Origin: Meghimatium bilineatum
Lineage: Eukaryota; Mollusca; Gastropoda; Stylommatophora; Philomycidae
Assembly (NCBI GenBank): GCA_034231615.1
Contig: CM067314.1
Coordinates: 5,086,501-5,150,500 of the forward strand
DNA: 64,000 nucleotides
Direction: 5' to 3'
Below, one piece after another: positions 37,401 to 52,800 of the stretch (position 1 is its first letter; every line of letters starts with the position of its first letter). The notes beneath the pieces are model-generated. The model searched no databases. It was not told where the DNA came from and was given only the letters and a program-made list of their open reading frames with translations. The position numbers and the translations under genes are program-made.

Positions 37401-40400
37401 TATTCTCCTTTTAACTTCTGTTTCACATCTGTCATCATTTGTGACTATGTGTCCAAGATATTGATAATGTTTTACTTGTTGTAGTTTCTCTCTGTGTATT
37501 TTATGTTTAGAACCTGTTCTTCTGTAACTTTGCTGATTATCATAGTTTTTTTGGTTTTTTTAATGTTTATATCCAGTATATAATCTTTACTTGTTTTATC
37601 AACTTGATCTTTTCATGTTCACTTTCTACTAAAAGAAGTGTTCCCAGGACAAGGGAAATAGTTCCCTTAAAATTAGATTGGATTGTGCAAGAAAATGAAT
37701 AAAAAAAATACAGTTTGCAATCAAGTTTTGTCATTCAAAATTCAATTTACAGAAAATTGGAAGAAGTACTGATCTGCGAACATGACTGTGAGTATCTTGT
37801 AAGACAGGTTTACTTGTCATGTAACAAATGAGAGGAATCCAAATGAGTACTAGTTTCCTATCAGCTTCAATTACTTGTGTCAATTTGTTTGCTACTGAAT
37901 GTTCAAATGAAAAGCTGCATACAGTCTCCCTTACACAGCCATGACAACATGATATCCTATTCTTCTGTACAGGAGAACCAGTTTATTTGATGATTGAGAA
38001 CACCTTCAAGTTATATACCTGTAGATATCCAGAAGGGTGATCTTTAGATCATCACATTTTTATATTTCCCAGGGTTTGTTTTTCATATAGGTCTACTGTT
38101 TGTTTTTCATATAGGTCTACTGTTTGTTTTTCATAAAGGTCTACTGTTTGTTTTTCATATAGGTCTACTGTTTGTTTTTCATATAGGTCTACTGTTTGTT
38201 TTTCATATAGGTCTACTGTTTGTTTTTCATATAGGTCTACTGTTTGTTTTTAATATAGGTCTACTGTTTGAATTGGAACTTGCCTGTAAAAGCTTTCATA
38301 GATTCATGAACACTAATATCTAGTTCATGTTTCATTAGCTCTCTGGACTTAGAATAAGATCAAACAAAAGTCTAACCTTAAAAATTACATCTAGTCTTCA
38401 TGCTATGAATTTGCAATTATCATTGATATGAAGAAATGTGTTTATACTTTCATATATATATATTTCTGACACTTGACACTGCAGTCACATTTAACAGTAG
38501 ACCAAAATATTCTGTTAGGGTATCAAAGAAATATCTTGATATTATTAGGTGAAACAGGTTTCCAAGAAGGATCTCGTTGTTCTAAAATTTTGATACACTG
38601 TAACAGCATATTCCTACACATTGGTTTGCTCTGTGCAGTACCTCAAAGAATGACTGACGTAGAAATAGTGAAAGATAGGCCTAGTCCCAATCAAACGTTG
38701 AGTAGGTTGAAAGGTTGAAAAGTTGTAGAAGATTGACTTCATTGTACTCAGCTTACCAAAGTATACTCTGTCCCTCTCACCGAAGCAGCATACTGCCTGC
38801 CGAGAGTACCATCATAGCACATAATTCCGGTGCTTCAAGCAATAATTACCAGAGATCTTAGAAAAAATCCACTTTATAAACAAGATAATTCGAGGGGAAT
38901 TCGTTCCTACAACCTCTTTAGAATAAAGCATATGGCATGACCACTAGCCAGAGAGAACCTCAAGAAGCAGAGTAATCGGGGTCAAAATATTTGCACGACC
39001 TGATTTCTAATGAAATTTCTCAATATTAACGTAACTCAGCTGTTTGACTGTATTATCTATCATGTCTAGGGTGTTGCAGAGAGCAGTGATCACATGTCAT
39101 CAATTAGGCCTATCTACTAGAGTTCGACAATTGTCGCTTGTTAACTTTCAAGTCCTGAATTAATTCTTCCTCAATGTTTGATTAATTCTCATTCTGAAAA
39201 ATTCCCTATAAATCTCATCTGAATCATAAGTAGGTTCATTCTGACCAAAGTTTTAAATAAAATTACAGAACATAATAAACAACTCCGAGCTAGAAAACCA
39301 CAGCTGGAAACGTTCGGAAGACTGCAATTTCAGCCACCATTACTGCTAGTCGCTTCAGAATATAAATAAATTCATGGAAGGACCTCTGCAGAGAACCTCA
39401 GGCATCATGTTGCCCAACTAAATGTACTAGAAGAAAGGCACATGCCCAGAGTGTGGTAGACAATTCCAGACATGCATAGGACTCATTAGTCGCAGTCGGG
39501 CACACCGCAGACACCATCATCTTTATTATCCCAGTTGAGCTGAATGGCCATCTCTGACTTCAACGGATGAATAACACTGCTCGTCACATGAGGGCTAAAT
39601 TCAGTATGTTTATTCACATAAACAGTGAAGAAGAAGAATTAAAATAACTATGTCAATGTCGATCGTTAATGGCCAGGATGGAAATTAATTGATAGCTGTC
39701 GGGCCCCACTAGGATGGGAGTGAGAGGGTTAAATTGAGAAACTTAAATGTTAATTCTGTATTGTTCTATATATGAGAAATAGATGCAAAGCACATGTCAA
39801 TAAAAAAACTAACTGGTAACTTACTTGAAAAAAAAAGTATAATGTGTCAGACAGAAAGGTGCAGATATCACAGATAAAATGTAAACTATGGCATAATGCA
39901 ATCTGTTCTCCGGACTACATGCTGGTGATCTGGAGAAGTTTGAGAATGAACGTAGAAGAATAATAATGGTAAACAGAATTGATAGAATGACCTGTAAGAG
40001 TTTTTCATGTGTAAAATCAACAATAATTTATCTACAATAACAAGTAGACCTATATACGTAAACTTTCTAGAAAGATGAATTAGCTAAAACGTACAGATTT
40101 GATCTCACTTGTCAAGAAATATATGGCCATCAAAGCAAACAGTACCACCAAGCAAGACAGGCCAACGTCATGTTTTTCAGAGAATCTTATCGGAAACGTA
40201 TTAATGTCTGAAGTGTGCATATAGAAACCAGCTGTGAATGTCAAACATTATTGTTAATATTGTATAGTAATATTTTAGTTACGTATTAGGTATGTAAATT
40301 ATCATCACCACACACCTGACATGTCTCCATAAATGCTCAGATCTGCACTTTATTAAATCTTTCTGGCTGTAGTGGCTGATGACTCTAATTTTGTGTTGAT

Positions 40401-43400
40401 TGTTTATTCTTGGTGGAAAATAGGTGGAGCGAGGTTTCACCATTTTGTCATTTCTGATGCACAGAGATGGTTGGTAAGACAAGTGCATTGTTGATAGTCA
40501 AATAATTCTGTGTGGTTTTTGTGTCCCGTTTGTATTTATTTCTTGATAAAGGTTGGAACGTAACGTAGAAAAGTTTTTGTTCCTTTGTTTTTTGTTAGTT
40601 CTTATTCATATTAGTTTTTATATTGAATAATACCAGTTTTCATCACTTAACTGTTGATATAAGTGATTCTTGGGATGCTGCTTACACGTTTATTTGACTT
40701 CTGACATTTTCATTTGTTCTCTACAGTAAAATATTGACTATCCTTTGCAGTATTTTGGCGGGTGTCAGAATTAATTGGTGGCATCCACCTGCTCGCAATC
40801 CCTTTTGATGTCTCTATGTATGTGGTATTTAACTTTTGTGAACACATTAAATGTTATTAGTTCAGGTTATCATTATATAAGACAAGTCCATAGCTGCTCT
40901 GATCCCCATCTCAATAAATCAATCAGGAATACAGTTTGGTGTTAATTTCTCAGTCTCTTTGTGAATATACAGTGGAATCCCATTATAATAACTTGGTTCA
41001 GGCCGACAAAATATGTTGGCCTATGTAATTACAGAAATTCACTATACAGACTATAGTACAACAATATAGAATAAACATAATTTGGGTTTTGAAAACTGTT
41101 ATTACATAGGGAAATGTGTTATAAAAGAATGCAGTGTAGAGGAATTCTATCTATCTAGGAATTCTATTGTCTTTACTCTGCTTAAGCTGTGAGGAGTCAC
41201 CTGTTTGAATGATGATCGGTTTTTGGGCTAATGCACATTTGGTGGCTTGATATGCAGTAATACTGTGCCATGTCAGAATGTTGGTAACTCCTTAAATTCA
41301 CCTTCTTCTTTGTCTTCCTCTGTATCTTGCTGTTCCATTTGTTTTGAGCAAGAACTCAAGAGGGATTTGACTGTTTATATAATATGTTTTCTTTCTGTGC
41401 CATTGCAATCTTTACTCTGATATTTTGCAACTCTGAGAATGACCATGATTCACACTTCTAAAAATCTTATGAATAGACAAGTTTTCTCAGTGCATTGATT
41501 ATGTTAGCAAGATCAACTGATCTATCTATTCGCTAAACCCTTTGTTACCCTTCAGCATCAGGGGTAGAAGAGTTTACTATGGAAGGTCCTCTTGTGTGCT
41601 AAGTATATTGTGGAATTTGTCACTTCTTTCATTTCGGTGATCCATCATTTTCATGGTTGGCCTCTAGGTCTGCCTTCACTGTGTAGCATAGCTTGCTGTG
41701 GCATGCTGTCTGATGGTTGTCTGCTGATGTTTGCAAACTATTTGATCTGTTGTCTCTTAATATATTCCAATATTAGGGTGGTGCCAGCTTTTTTGGTCTA
41801 ATGTCCTCATTCCTCACTTTGTCTCTTAGCGATATTCCTAGGATTCTGTGAAATCATGTCATTTCAGCTGTCACAAGTTTATGTTTGTCTTGTGCTGTCA
41901 TTGTCCATGTTTGGCATTGGTAACACAGCGTTAGCATAATAATCGTTTTGAAGTGTTATTTTGGTGTTTAAATCTACATGTTTGTTTTTGAAGATTGGTG
42001 TAATTTGCCCTAGGGCTTGGTATGCTTTACTACATTTATGGTGTATTACTCTGCTGCTCTTGCCATCTGTTGTTATATTACGTCCTAGGTATGTGAATTC
42101 TGTCCCTTGCTTAAGTCTACTGTTTCCAATATATATTTATGTGTTTCTTTCTGTTCTTCCTATCTTCATTACTTCAGTCTTTTTTATATTTATCTTCATG
42201 TTAAAGGTATGGCATGTTTGATGTAATCTATCTATTTGTCTTTGCTCTTCTGATGATGCTACTAGTGCTTGGTTGTCTGCAAATATCAGTTCATTTAAGT
42301 TATCTTTGATATTGTTTTCTTCCTTTGTCTTTGCTACTTTGCAGATGCAATCTATGTATGTTATGAACAATAGGGGGATAGTACACATTCCTGTCTCACT
42401 CCTAAGTGAATTTGGAAATTATTGGATGTACCTGTGTTTGTTCTGACTGTGCATTGGCTATTGGTGTATATGCTCTGACATAGGCTTATCAGATATTGGG
42501 AACTCCATATGTCTGTAGTGTTATCCATAGCTGTGCTCTATCTACTCGGTCAAAAGCTTTCTCTTGGTCCACAAAAGTCTTGGTTATGTTCTATTGTTCT
42601 TTCTGAAAGTTGTTTGAGAGTGAAGCTTGCATCTGTACAGCTTTTATTTTTTCTAAAGCCCAATTGTGTGTTGAGCCATAGTTCAATATATGCGCACATC
42701 AATTGATAATATCTTTCAATATTGTGACCATCCAGCTTATCAGTTCTTTACTGTCAACCCTACATATCCGGACTAGAATATAAAGATTCCTCTTCTTCTT
42801 CTGTGTATAAGTTTTAATAACGCACAATGATAAACAGCTGCAAAATGACCTATATATTTGTGTCTGTCAGGTAATACAATCAGGACATGAGATAGAGGTT
42901 TTCATAAATAAATCATAACTAAACTTGTATATGGAGTTGGCACCCTTTTCTGATCTTCGCAATATGCTATTGTTTGCTTCAATCTCCAGGAATTATGAGC
43001 ACTGAAACTCTTGTTTCCTATGCACAAAGGTAATAGAGGAAGGGTCTTCAGAGATACCCATAGTGCTCCAACTCTAATTACAACTTGCAGCGGTACGAAA
43101 TGCTTTCAGGAGAGGGCTACTATTCACGTGAAGTAATTGTGTATGTAGAAGACATGTACCATTTTTATGCAAAGATTCTGTAACAGCCTACAATAATATG
43201 GTGGCATCAATGTATGTCACTCTTGATTTCAGTGGATACGACTGCATGACTTCCAAAGAAAAACAAAGTTTTACAAATGAAGAAAAGACATCCAAAAACA
43301 TGATAAACACAAACTTGAAGCCCCATATAATGAGAAGAATGTTTTACCCATTGTGAATTCGTAGACATGTTCTATAATTGTTGACAATCCTGAATCTATG

Positions 43401-43813
43401 TTGAAAAAGTTTACACTAACTGCTACTGCTCTTGTGTATTCATCAACCCACTTGTTCTCTCTTAGGTAGTTCAGATAATCAAAACTATTCTTGGACCTAT
43501 CCAGAATTAAGTCATACCTGTTTGAGGAGATCAAAAGATTTGTGATGCATTCAAACTGTCATAATGACATAAAAATACCATCATTTCTAGAAAAACTTAA
43601 AACAAAAATAACAGATCAAAAGGACTATAGTTATTTTTAAAATTCTAGACATATTTTGTTTATTTAATCAATTCCCACAAATTTGAAGCAATGAATCTAT
43701 TGTTTGCTATGTAAAATTGGGAGTTTCTCCAGAGCTAGATTGTATAATCTGAATATAATGACTCTTAGTAGTATTCAATGCTTTGAGGAGGAGACGTGTC
43801 CTATTCAAAGAGG

Positions 43814-43878
<65 letters not shown>

Positions 43879-46800
43879 AAGTATGCTGTAACATACCAAC
43901 TGTCACTACTGCTTAAATACCAAGTGTTCAACATGGCAACCAAACAGCATATCTTTATTCCACGATCTTTATTCCAACATTATGTTATGTTATCAGTGCC
44001 AGGCATAGCCCCTGACAAAAAGTCCATGAGAAAGATTACAACATGTGAGATGAAATGCCTGAGAATGGTTTAAGCATCACCAGAGACCAAATAAGAAATA
44101 AAGACATCAAAAAAGATAGTAAAGACCATATCATGCAAGCAATATATAGAGACAACAGATATAACTAATTTGGTCACCTTATACGAATGGAACTATCATA
44201 TCCAGGCATACAACAGTAGAAAGAACGGCTACAAAGCAAGAGGAAGACCAAGAACAAGATGGGTAGATTCGATTCAATCAATGAGATAAAAATCACAGCC
44301 TAACCATGGCAATGCAACAAAGATGACACAAGATAGAAAACTTCAACTCTCCACGATGCCTAATAGCACTTGTGGAAAAGACAACAGATAGATAAATAGA
44401 TAGATATTCCACCATTTTGTATGCAGACTTTTGAATTATATCGTTATATGCACTTATATGTTGCCAAACTGCTATATTTATTGCTATATTTATTGCTATA
44501 TCCATATATACATATTTCAGGAAAGTTTCATTAATTTTTAATTATAAATAAATTTAAGAAAATACTTTACAGTGAAAATGCCATGACTGTTTCAAGCTTT
44601 TTACAATCATAAAACTGTACATACTATTGTTACTAAATGTTAAAAAAATTGCTGAAATATAATCAAAAAACCACGATTCATAAATGAAATACTTCAGTAA
44701 TTCATTATTCCACAGATTTACACTTGTTAAATATTATATATATATAAATAATAAGATATAGATGAGGGATATAAAAGAGGAAAAAATTATAAAATTTCTA
44801 AGCCTATTTACCACTTGGTGCACATGAATAATACTCTGTTATACAACCAGCTAGCCAAAACTAAACATATAGTTACGCGTATAATCCACAAAAATTGTAT
44901 CATATTTAAAACAAAAACATTCAATTTATAGTATTTATATACTATTTGAAGAGTAGATGAGGAAGACATCTGAAAAAAATCAGGAAAAACAAATCAACAG
45001 TTGAAATTCTGATATTATGAATGAAGTTTTAGAATCACAAACAGGTATTGTACAAGCGACTATTGATTGAAAACAGATAGAAGTGGTGTCAAGTATCGTT
45101 GACACTAATTTGGAAATGCTGGAATCAAATATAAACATACTACTGAGTATTAACGCTTTATATCCCCAAACGATAAATAGGTTGTCAATTGGTCTGAGGA
45201 AAAACAGAAATAACAAATAGGTTGTAAATTGGTCTGAGGAAAAACAGAAATAACAAATAGGTTGTCAATTGGTCTGAGGAAAAACAGAAATAACAAATAG
45301 GTTGTAAATTGGTCTGAGGAAAAACAGAAATAACAAATAGGTTGTCAATTGGTCTGAGGAAAAACAGAAATAACAAATAGGTTGTCAATTGGTCTGAGGA
45401 AAAACAGAAATAACAAATAGGTTGTCGGTTGGGCCTGTAAGAATTAATGAATGCAATCAAGACAAAATTTAGAAATAGACTTGATACAGATCAATTGGAA
45501 ATATTGATGAGAATCAAACTGCAAATGTCTTCTGAAATTAATATTGACAAAGTGTATTCTTTCTGGAAAAACTAGAAAGGTAGAGAGAAAAGTCAAAGAT
45601 ATTTTCACATTTTTTGTGTGAAAATATATTGCATTTCTTTTTTTACTTTGTAAAATGCAAATGAGAAATTGTTTTGTGTGGTTGACTGTGATTAATGTTC
45701 AGAAAAAAATAACCTACATGTCATGTTGTGGGAGGAGGACTGTTGAAGTGAAAATGCTACATTAAAGTTGGAGTCAAACTGTTTTGTGTTAGTTCTGTCC
45801 ATAAGAAGCGGTGTTGCAAATTTGTCACATCGGCCTATGCAATTTAACCCACATGCTTTTTTATCTTAGAGGGAACATTGTAAGTAACATGTTAGTTTCG
45901 TAATGAAATGACATCAAGAAGAAAAGACAGTTTGATGCAATGTATTCTGTATTTAATATATTTGCGTTGTGTGTCTGTTTAATTCCTAGACCTAGTGAAG
46001 AACGGATCGACAAGGTTAGTGACACTTACATGTTTTATTGTTTTCAAAGATGATATTATGAGCGTGTTAGTTTGGTTATGAAATAACCTTATAAAAATAC
46101 AACAGACCAAGGTACGTAAAAGAATTTTATCAGCACATCGAATGAGTTTAGGTGATTCAATATGTTTTATGGTTCTTGTTTGTAATGCATGCCTACCTGC
46201 TTATTTTAGGGATAACTAATCTAAATATTATATAAACAATTATCAATAATTAATTTAACTATTATTTCAGGGATGGGGGTTAGGAGAGTTACGATTTACG
46301 TAACTAACCCAAACCCAAAATAAATTTATATTAAAGTTAATAAATGATAAACATTAAAAGATAAACATAGCCAAGGGAAATAAACAGGTAGGCACATGTT
46401 CCAAGCAAGAACCTTTTCTTTATATTTCTGTACAATTAAAAATGTTCACCACCTTCTCACATATCATACACAAACAAAAATTACATCATTAGATTCAATA
46501 TTCAATTCTTTACTACCATAAAATATAGGCCTATATAAAAAAATCTCTAAAATAAAAAAATTATTGCATTTTCACACACTCAACCAAAGTAAACAAAATT
46601 GTTAAAAAAAGAATCTGGACGCAAGGAGGAAGTTATGTAATTTTAATTGTTAATGCTAAAGGTTGTTGTTGTCATGTGATGTATTCTCTCCAGTATTTTG
46701 TCTTCCCAATGAACTCTCTGAACCCTTCTCTGTCTTGGATGATGCGGCTTGCATTTTTCAATGACGTGTTCATGTTATCTTTAATGTCATCAGTCCATCG

Positions 46801-49800
46801 TCTTCTTGGTCTGCCTTTCCTCCTGTGCCCCAGTGCTCTGCCCTCCATTATTTGTCCTTCTAAACAGTTGTGTCTGTTTATATGACCAAATAGGTGTAGT
46901 TTTCTTTATGCTATTGTGTATAGTAACCAACACTCTGGAATCTTCAATGTCTGTATAATATCTGAGTTTCAATTTTTTTTCCTTCCATGATATTCTAAGT
47001 ATCCTTCTGTAGCATTTCATCTCAAAGCGTTGTTCTTTTTTGGTCACTGTTTTACTTAGTGTTCATGTTTCACAGCCGTATGTTGCAATTGGAAAAATAA
47101 AAGTTCATAGCATTAGTAGTTTTGTTTATATTTTGTTATTTTTCCGTATGTTTTTCGACCATGTTATTTTACAATATGCCATTGCTAAAGGTTAAGTAGC
47201 TAAAAACTAAAGATAAGTACAGTGAAACCTTGGTTTTCATCAGTAATCTGTCTGAGAATAATCAGCGAAATCCAAAACTGACGAAAATTAAGGCAACTAA
47301 TTCCTTGTGAATCGATGTAAATTCAATTAATGCATTCCAATTACAAATTCAAAAAAAACATACCAAAACCAAGTGATTTATCATGTGACTTGCAACATGA
47401 ACAACTGACTTACCCTCCCCCTCTGTAAGTGTGTGTTGGGGTAATAATGTCCTCAGAATGATCTGCCTTTTTATAAATATATGGCTTAAGTACAGATTTT
47501 TCTTCATCTACTTGCAAAACCCAAGTGTTTGCAAATGTTCGAGTCTCTGAAGAAATACAACAGATGAAATATACATTGTGAAATAACTGTTAAATGATGC
47601 ATTTATATTGATACTACACTCCTTCTTCATCGTTCATTCTCAAACTTCCACTGGATATCTCTTGCAGCAGGACCATGGTCCTATTAGATTTCCAGAAGGA
47701 TGTAGTACAGAGAATGGAAATGCATTGTGTCATTTAATTTGCGCCAATGGATGATACTAGGCTATGTGCATTATTTATTTTGGTTGTTTTTCCCTCTTAT
47801 TGCAATCAAATGCAATCTATTTCTATTGTGCTTTCTATTGTGAGAGTTGGGCACTTACTGTGAACATGGAGAGGTGATTACAGACCTTTGAATACAAATG
47901 ATACAAGTTCTATGAATTTCCTATAAGAGAACATAAGACAAATGTGTATGGAAGAAATAAAATAAAAATGCATATAGGTCCACATATGCATATATGCAAT
48001 AGTGAAACAATGAAAACCTGTATTGTTTTGACATATAATCCAGCATGATTCCTTGTAAAAAAACATTACTGTAGGGAACTTTCGAAGATGGAAGAAGCAT
48101 AGGATGACAAATAGAAACATAGACAGACAAGATCAAAAACTGGATAAGACAAGATTTATCTTCATTCATTCGCATTGTTGAAGATAGAAATTGCTAGAAC
48201 ACTCTGTGTGCTGAAGCATCCAATGTTGTACCTGTACGACCCTGATAGGCTACAATGTTGTACCTCTACGACGCTGACGGGTTATAATGTAGTAATTCTA
48301 CGGCCCTGACGGTTACAATGTGGTACCCCTATGACTCTGACGGATTATGGGTATATAGGTAGAGGTGTAGGTAATCTAAATTTAGACAACAAAGGACACA
48401 TCTGAACAATCAAAATGAAAGCTCTGATTTACTAATTATGATAACAAATATAGCTGACAAAATGTCTACTAAGTAGATCATATTACAGAAAGCACATAAT
48501 TGTAGTTTGGAGATGGTATTCATAACAATGGATTCTTGATTAAGAACAGCATCATAGAACATATCATATTTCCAGAAGTGATATCTTTGTTAGTCCATTT
48601 ATCCATCTAAGAGTAGTTTATATAAACTCAGTTTCCCAGTCAGTTGTTGGACATGGGTTCTTCAGATTTCTCCAGAGAGGATGTACTTTCCCCCCTGGTC
48701 ACTCCTAATTCAATCATTCAACATGTACATTATTATTTCAGCCTCCTTTAATTTATTATTTTATTATTTCAACCTTGTCCTTTTCTAGTGTATAAGCGTC
48801 ATAATTAACACACTTATAACAAAGTTTTGACTATCAAAGAAATCTATGACAAGAGTTTTCAACATTAAACAGATCTATGACAGATTTTTCAACATGAAAC
48901 ATATCTATGACAGACTTTTTAAACATGAAAAAATCTATGACAAGAGTTTTCAACATGAAACATATCTATGACAGACTTTTTAAACATGAAAAATCTATGA
49001 CAAGAGTTTTCAACATCAAACAAATCTATGACAGCTTTCAATATCAAACATACCTACAACAGAGCTTTCAATATCAAACATACCTACAACAGAGCTTTCA
49101 ATATCAAACATACCTACAACAGAGCTTTCAATATCAAACAAACATCGAGGATAGATCAGATCTGGATAGTCCTTTACGCAGTTTCCTGAATGAGAAGAGA
49201 AATACAAAAGAATTATCTCAATGGTGACATTCACTATAACAGTAAAGTAGGAAATATGGACTATATGCTAGCAGTTAAAAAACTATTATAATCAAAAAGT
49301 TTGGGGAGAAATGAATACTAAACATAAAAATATATAGCGAAAAAGTAGACACTTTCTTGTATCTTGGGCACATAAATCACAAATCATGATAGATGTGAAA
49401 CAGAGGGTAAAGGAGAAATGGAATGGCTAAAAGTACTTTCAATGACATGAGGAGACTAGCGTCCAAACAAACTATTAGAATAATGGCAATTATAAAATGC
49501 TACATATAATACTAGCTACAGAAGAATTCTCAGAATACCATAATCTCAAAGATCACCAATAGGAACATTCTGAAAGAATTGAAAGTAAAATAAAATGGCT
49601 AAACAACAAGGTTCTCTCTCGAAAACTACAACATTTTGCCCATACCACATGCCATGATAGCCTAGAAAATATCATAATTGAGGGGATGATGACAGGACAA
49701 GGAAAAAGAGGCAGACCACAAAGAAGATGAACACAATATATCAACGAATATTCACAGGCAAGAAGATTGACAGGAGTTTCAAAAGGCTGTGATGACAGCT

Positions 49801-52800
49801 ACATCCTGTCCAGGACATGCTACCTACTAATGATGCCATCTACTATACATAACCTTTTCACCACTATGACATCTCCCTATTGTCAATCTCCCATCATTAA
49901 GACAAGGGGCACAACCTCCAAATTATTGATATGATGGTATTAAAAATGCATTTTCTTTCAAACTATTCCTCATATCAGACTTGACAGATCAACTGAACAA
50001 TGAATAGGCTTGCATGAACCTATATCAAAGATAATTTAATACATATATATTTTGAAAAATAAACTGTCGGTGAACATTTATTTTTACATTGGGGGAGCTG
50101 AGTGTTGGGAGTCATCCTGAGACGAAAATATTGAGATATCTCAAATCTCTTTCTTCCCAAACAGGTTGATATGTCCGAAATGTTGAACCTGTCATCCGTA
50201 CTCCAGTACATACCATACTCAAGCAGAATACACAGGCCAATTATAATATAAATATAAAAAATGCTTTATGTCAATGGCAGTTACAGATGACCAGCACGTG
50301 TCTTCTTTCCTTGCTTGTTCTTTGCGTTATGTTACATACAAATTTGTCTGATCTGCTGCAAATTGATAAACTCATCGTTGACAATGATGCTAAAGTATTC
50401 ATAATGTGTGGCAATTTCATCAAAATTATGCACAGATCCAACATTTTCTACAAAATTCTCAACTTCTACTAAAAACATTTCATCACTCCGGTGAAACTTG
50501 CAATGTCACAATTAGTACCACGTTTTTCCTTCTATTTGTCAGAAACATTAGGTCTTATCTAACAAGGAACTTCACATTCCACGTTATATTTGGTACACAA
50601 ATTACCTACATTGTGCCTATTTCCATCGTAATTACGGCTGTCATCATCAGCGCACAAACAAACAATATCCAATGTGTAAAAACTGCACATATTTATAAAT
50701 TCATAAAAAATCAGTCTGACATATTTCCACGATGTAAATATCACATAAAGCGAAACTGTGACCTACGCAAAGGTCATGGCCAGGTATTAACCCAGCGCAA
50801 ACTAAAAATGTAATATGCAAAAATTAAGACAATACTAACAGTTATTTCACTGATACCCTACCAATTTAAATCGCCATAACACCATAATTTTGGTTAGGTC
50901 TAGCTCCATAATGTAGGGTTCAGAAAAATGGATAATGAACAAATAGTTAGAAGACAGAAATGTGGACATGCCTTAAAAATGTGGATATATGGGACAACTT
51001 GTCTCAGAAAGATTATGAAAATCCGATGGCAAGACAGAATTCCAGATACTACTCTCTTTCACAAATCTGGCACTCCTAGCATTGACACTATTCGGATGCA
51101 GACACATATTTCATGGGTAGGTCATCTTGTACGTATGCCAGATCATCGCCTGCCTAAGATACTTCTCTAGGATGAGTTGCAGAAGGGTTTATGCTCGTGG
51201 CCAAAATAAGCGCTACACGGGCTTGTTAAATAGCTCACTGAAAGCCTTTGAAGTAGACCAAGATACATGGGAAGAACTTGCACACAATAGAAATCATAAA
51301 AAAAGACACAGCATCTTGTGAAAAGAGGAGAAATGCTGCAGCTTGACAGCGGAAAGTAGATAGAAAGTCATGTGTAAACCAAACACCATCTATAGTGGTC
51401 ATTCATACCCGAACTGTCCAAGAATATTTGCGGCCATAATAGGGCTTATTAGCCATCTACGAACTCATAGTCAAGTACATAACTCTAACTGAATTGCAAA
51501 AGTGGATGTAACAAATGGGCATCATCATCATGTGATATACAAACAACATATAGAAGAAAATGAAGAACATGGAAAGAGAAAAATACAAAGAGGTTCTAGA
51601 TATTATTAGGTAATAGAAATTACTGTTAAAGGAAATAAAATTCTAATAAATAAATCCAACTGAAGATGGATGTGTCAGGCCACTGGTACAAATAAAAAAG
51701 CTACACAGTGAATTTCCATTCTCTGGTATATATCCTGCTGGAAATCTAGTAGGACCATTGCCCTGTTGCAAGGGATATCCAGCGGGAGTTTGAGAATGAA
51801 TGATGAAGAAGAAGAAATAAATGAATATTTAGAACATATAAAATGACATACCTTGTTGAAGACATTAGGTAATTGTAGGTATTGTTGAGCATGTGACAAG
51901 TACAAGCAGGAAGGAAACATCATGAGATAACAAAATATTGTCTGTCAGATAAGGTAGAGGTGGATGTAGGAAGATAACATCATGAGCTAAAAAAAATATG
52001 GTCTGTGAGATAAGGTAGAGGTGGATGTGGGAACAACATGAGATAACAAAATTTGTAGATCTGGTGCGGCCAACTTTCAATGCAGAGATGGCACTTGATG
52101 CTGATGACAATAAAGTCATGGGAGACAAGGTAGTAGGTAGTGTAGATTTTAAGTCACTTGCCCGCTGGCCATCTGATCTGAATATCAAGTTCCCTCTTTA
52201 TTCATTTTTTAAATAAACAAATAACCTTCATGGTTCACCCAGCCACAAGAAGTACGATACCAGTGTTCAAGCTCTGAGAAAGTTAAGAAATCTTCCTTTG
52301 CTATTAATCAAGTGCAGTAGGGACACTACTCAGTAACTGAGCACTTATGGCAAAACATGTGCTATGATGCTGGTTCATAATTGAGCTTGATGTTAACTTT
52401 ATCATGAAGTGATAATACAAGTAAGTTATAGAAATATAAGAAACGGTATTATGTGTATGAATGACAGTATGGTGGAAGCACTATATAGCGCATATTTAAC
52501 AAATAACAAAATTATAACAAATTTAACTTTTAACAACACTTTTAAAAAAAACCCAATTATATTTATTCTTTATACTGTAGCATATATAGAATAGGGAGAA
52601 CATCATGGAAAGAGAAGAAAACAAATAAAGAGGTGCTAAAGACACGTAATATGAAGAAAGAACTACTAAGAGAAATAAAGATCAAGCAAATAAAATACTT
52701 TGGACACATTAAAAGACATGACACCCTATTGAAGACCTTACTTGAGGGTAAAGTCAAAGGGAAGCGAGCAAGAGGTAGGCAGAGATACAAGTGGGAGAGT

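Noticed and set aside
37741-37920. Minus-strand LVLIWIPLICYM considered as a membrane exon
   Set aside because: Phases do not join neighbours; it resembles an RNase H box more than a channel helix, but too weakly to annotate.
44980-45216. Minus-strand frame with VWGYKALIL considered as the central TOP exon of gene B
   Set aside because: Phase and length do not fit, and GGGY is absent; the exon at 47414-47546 fits both phases and carries YRGGGY.
45985-46020. Tiny + strand exon (TTCCTAG ... AAG|GTTAGT)
   Set aside because: About 25 bp flanked by weak sites with no neighbouring exons in phase; likely chance.
50406-50813. 135-codon + strand frame
   Set aside because: The opposite strand carries a piggyBac-like sequence; the + frame looks like its shadow.
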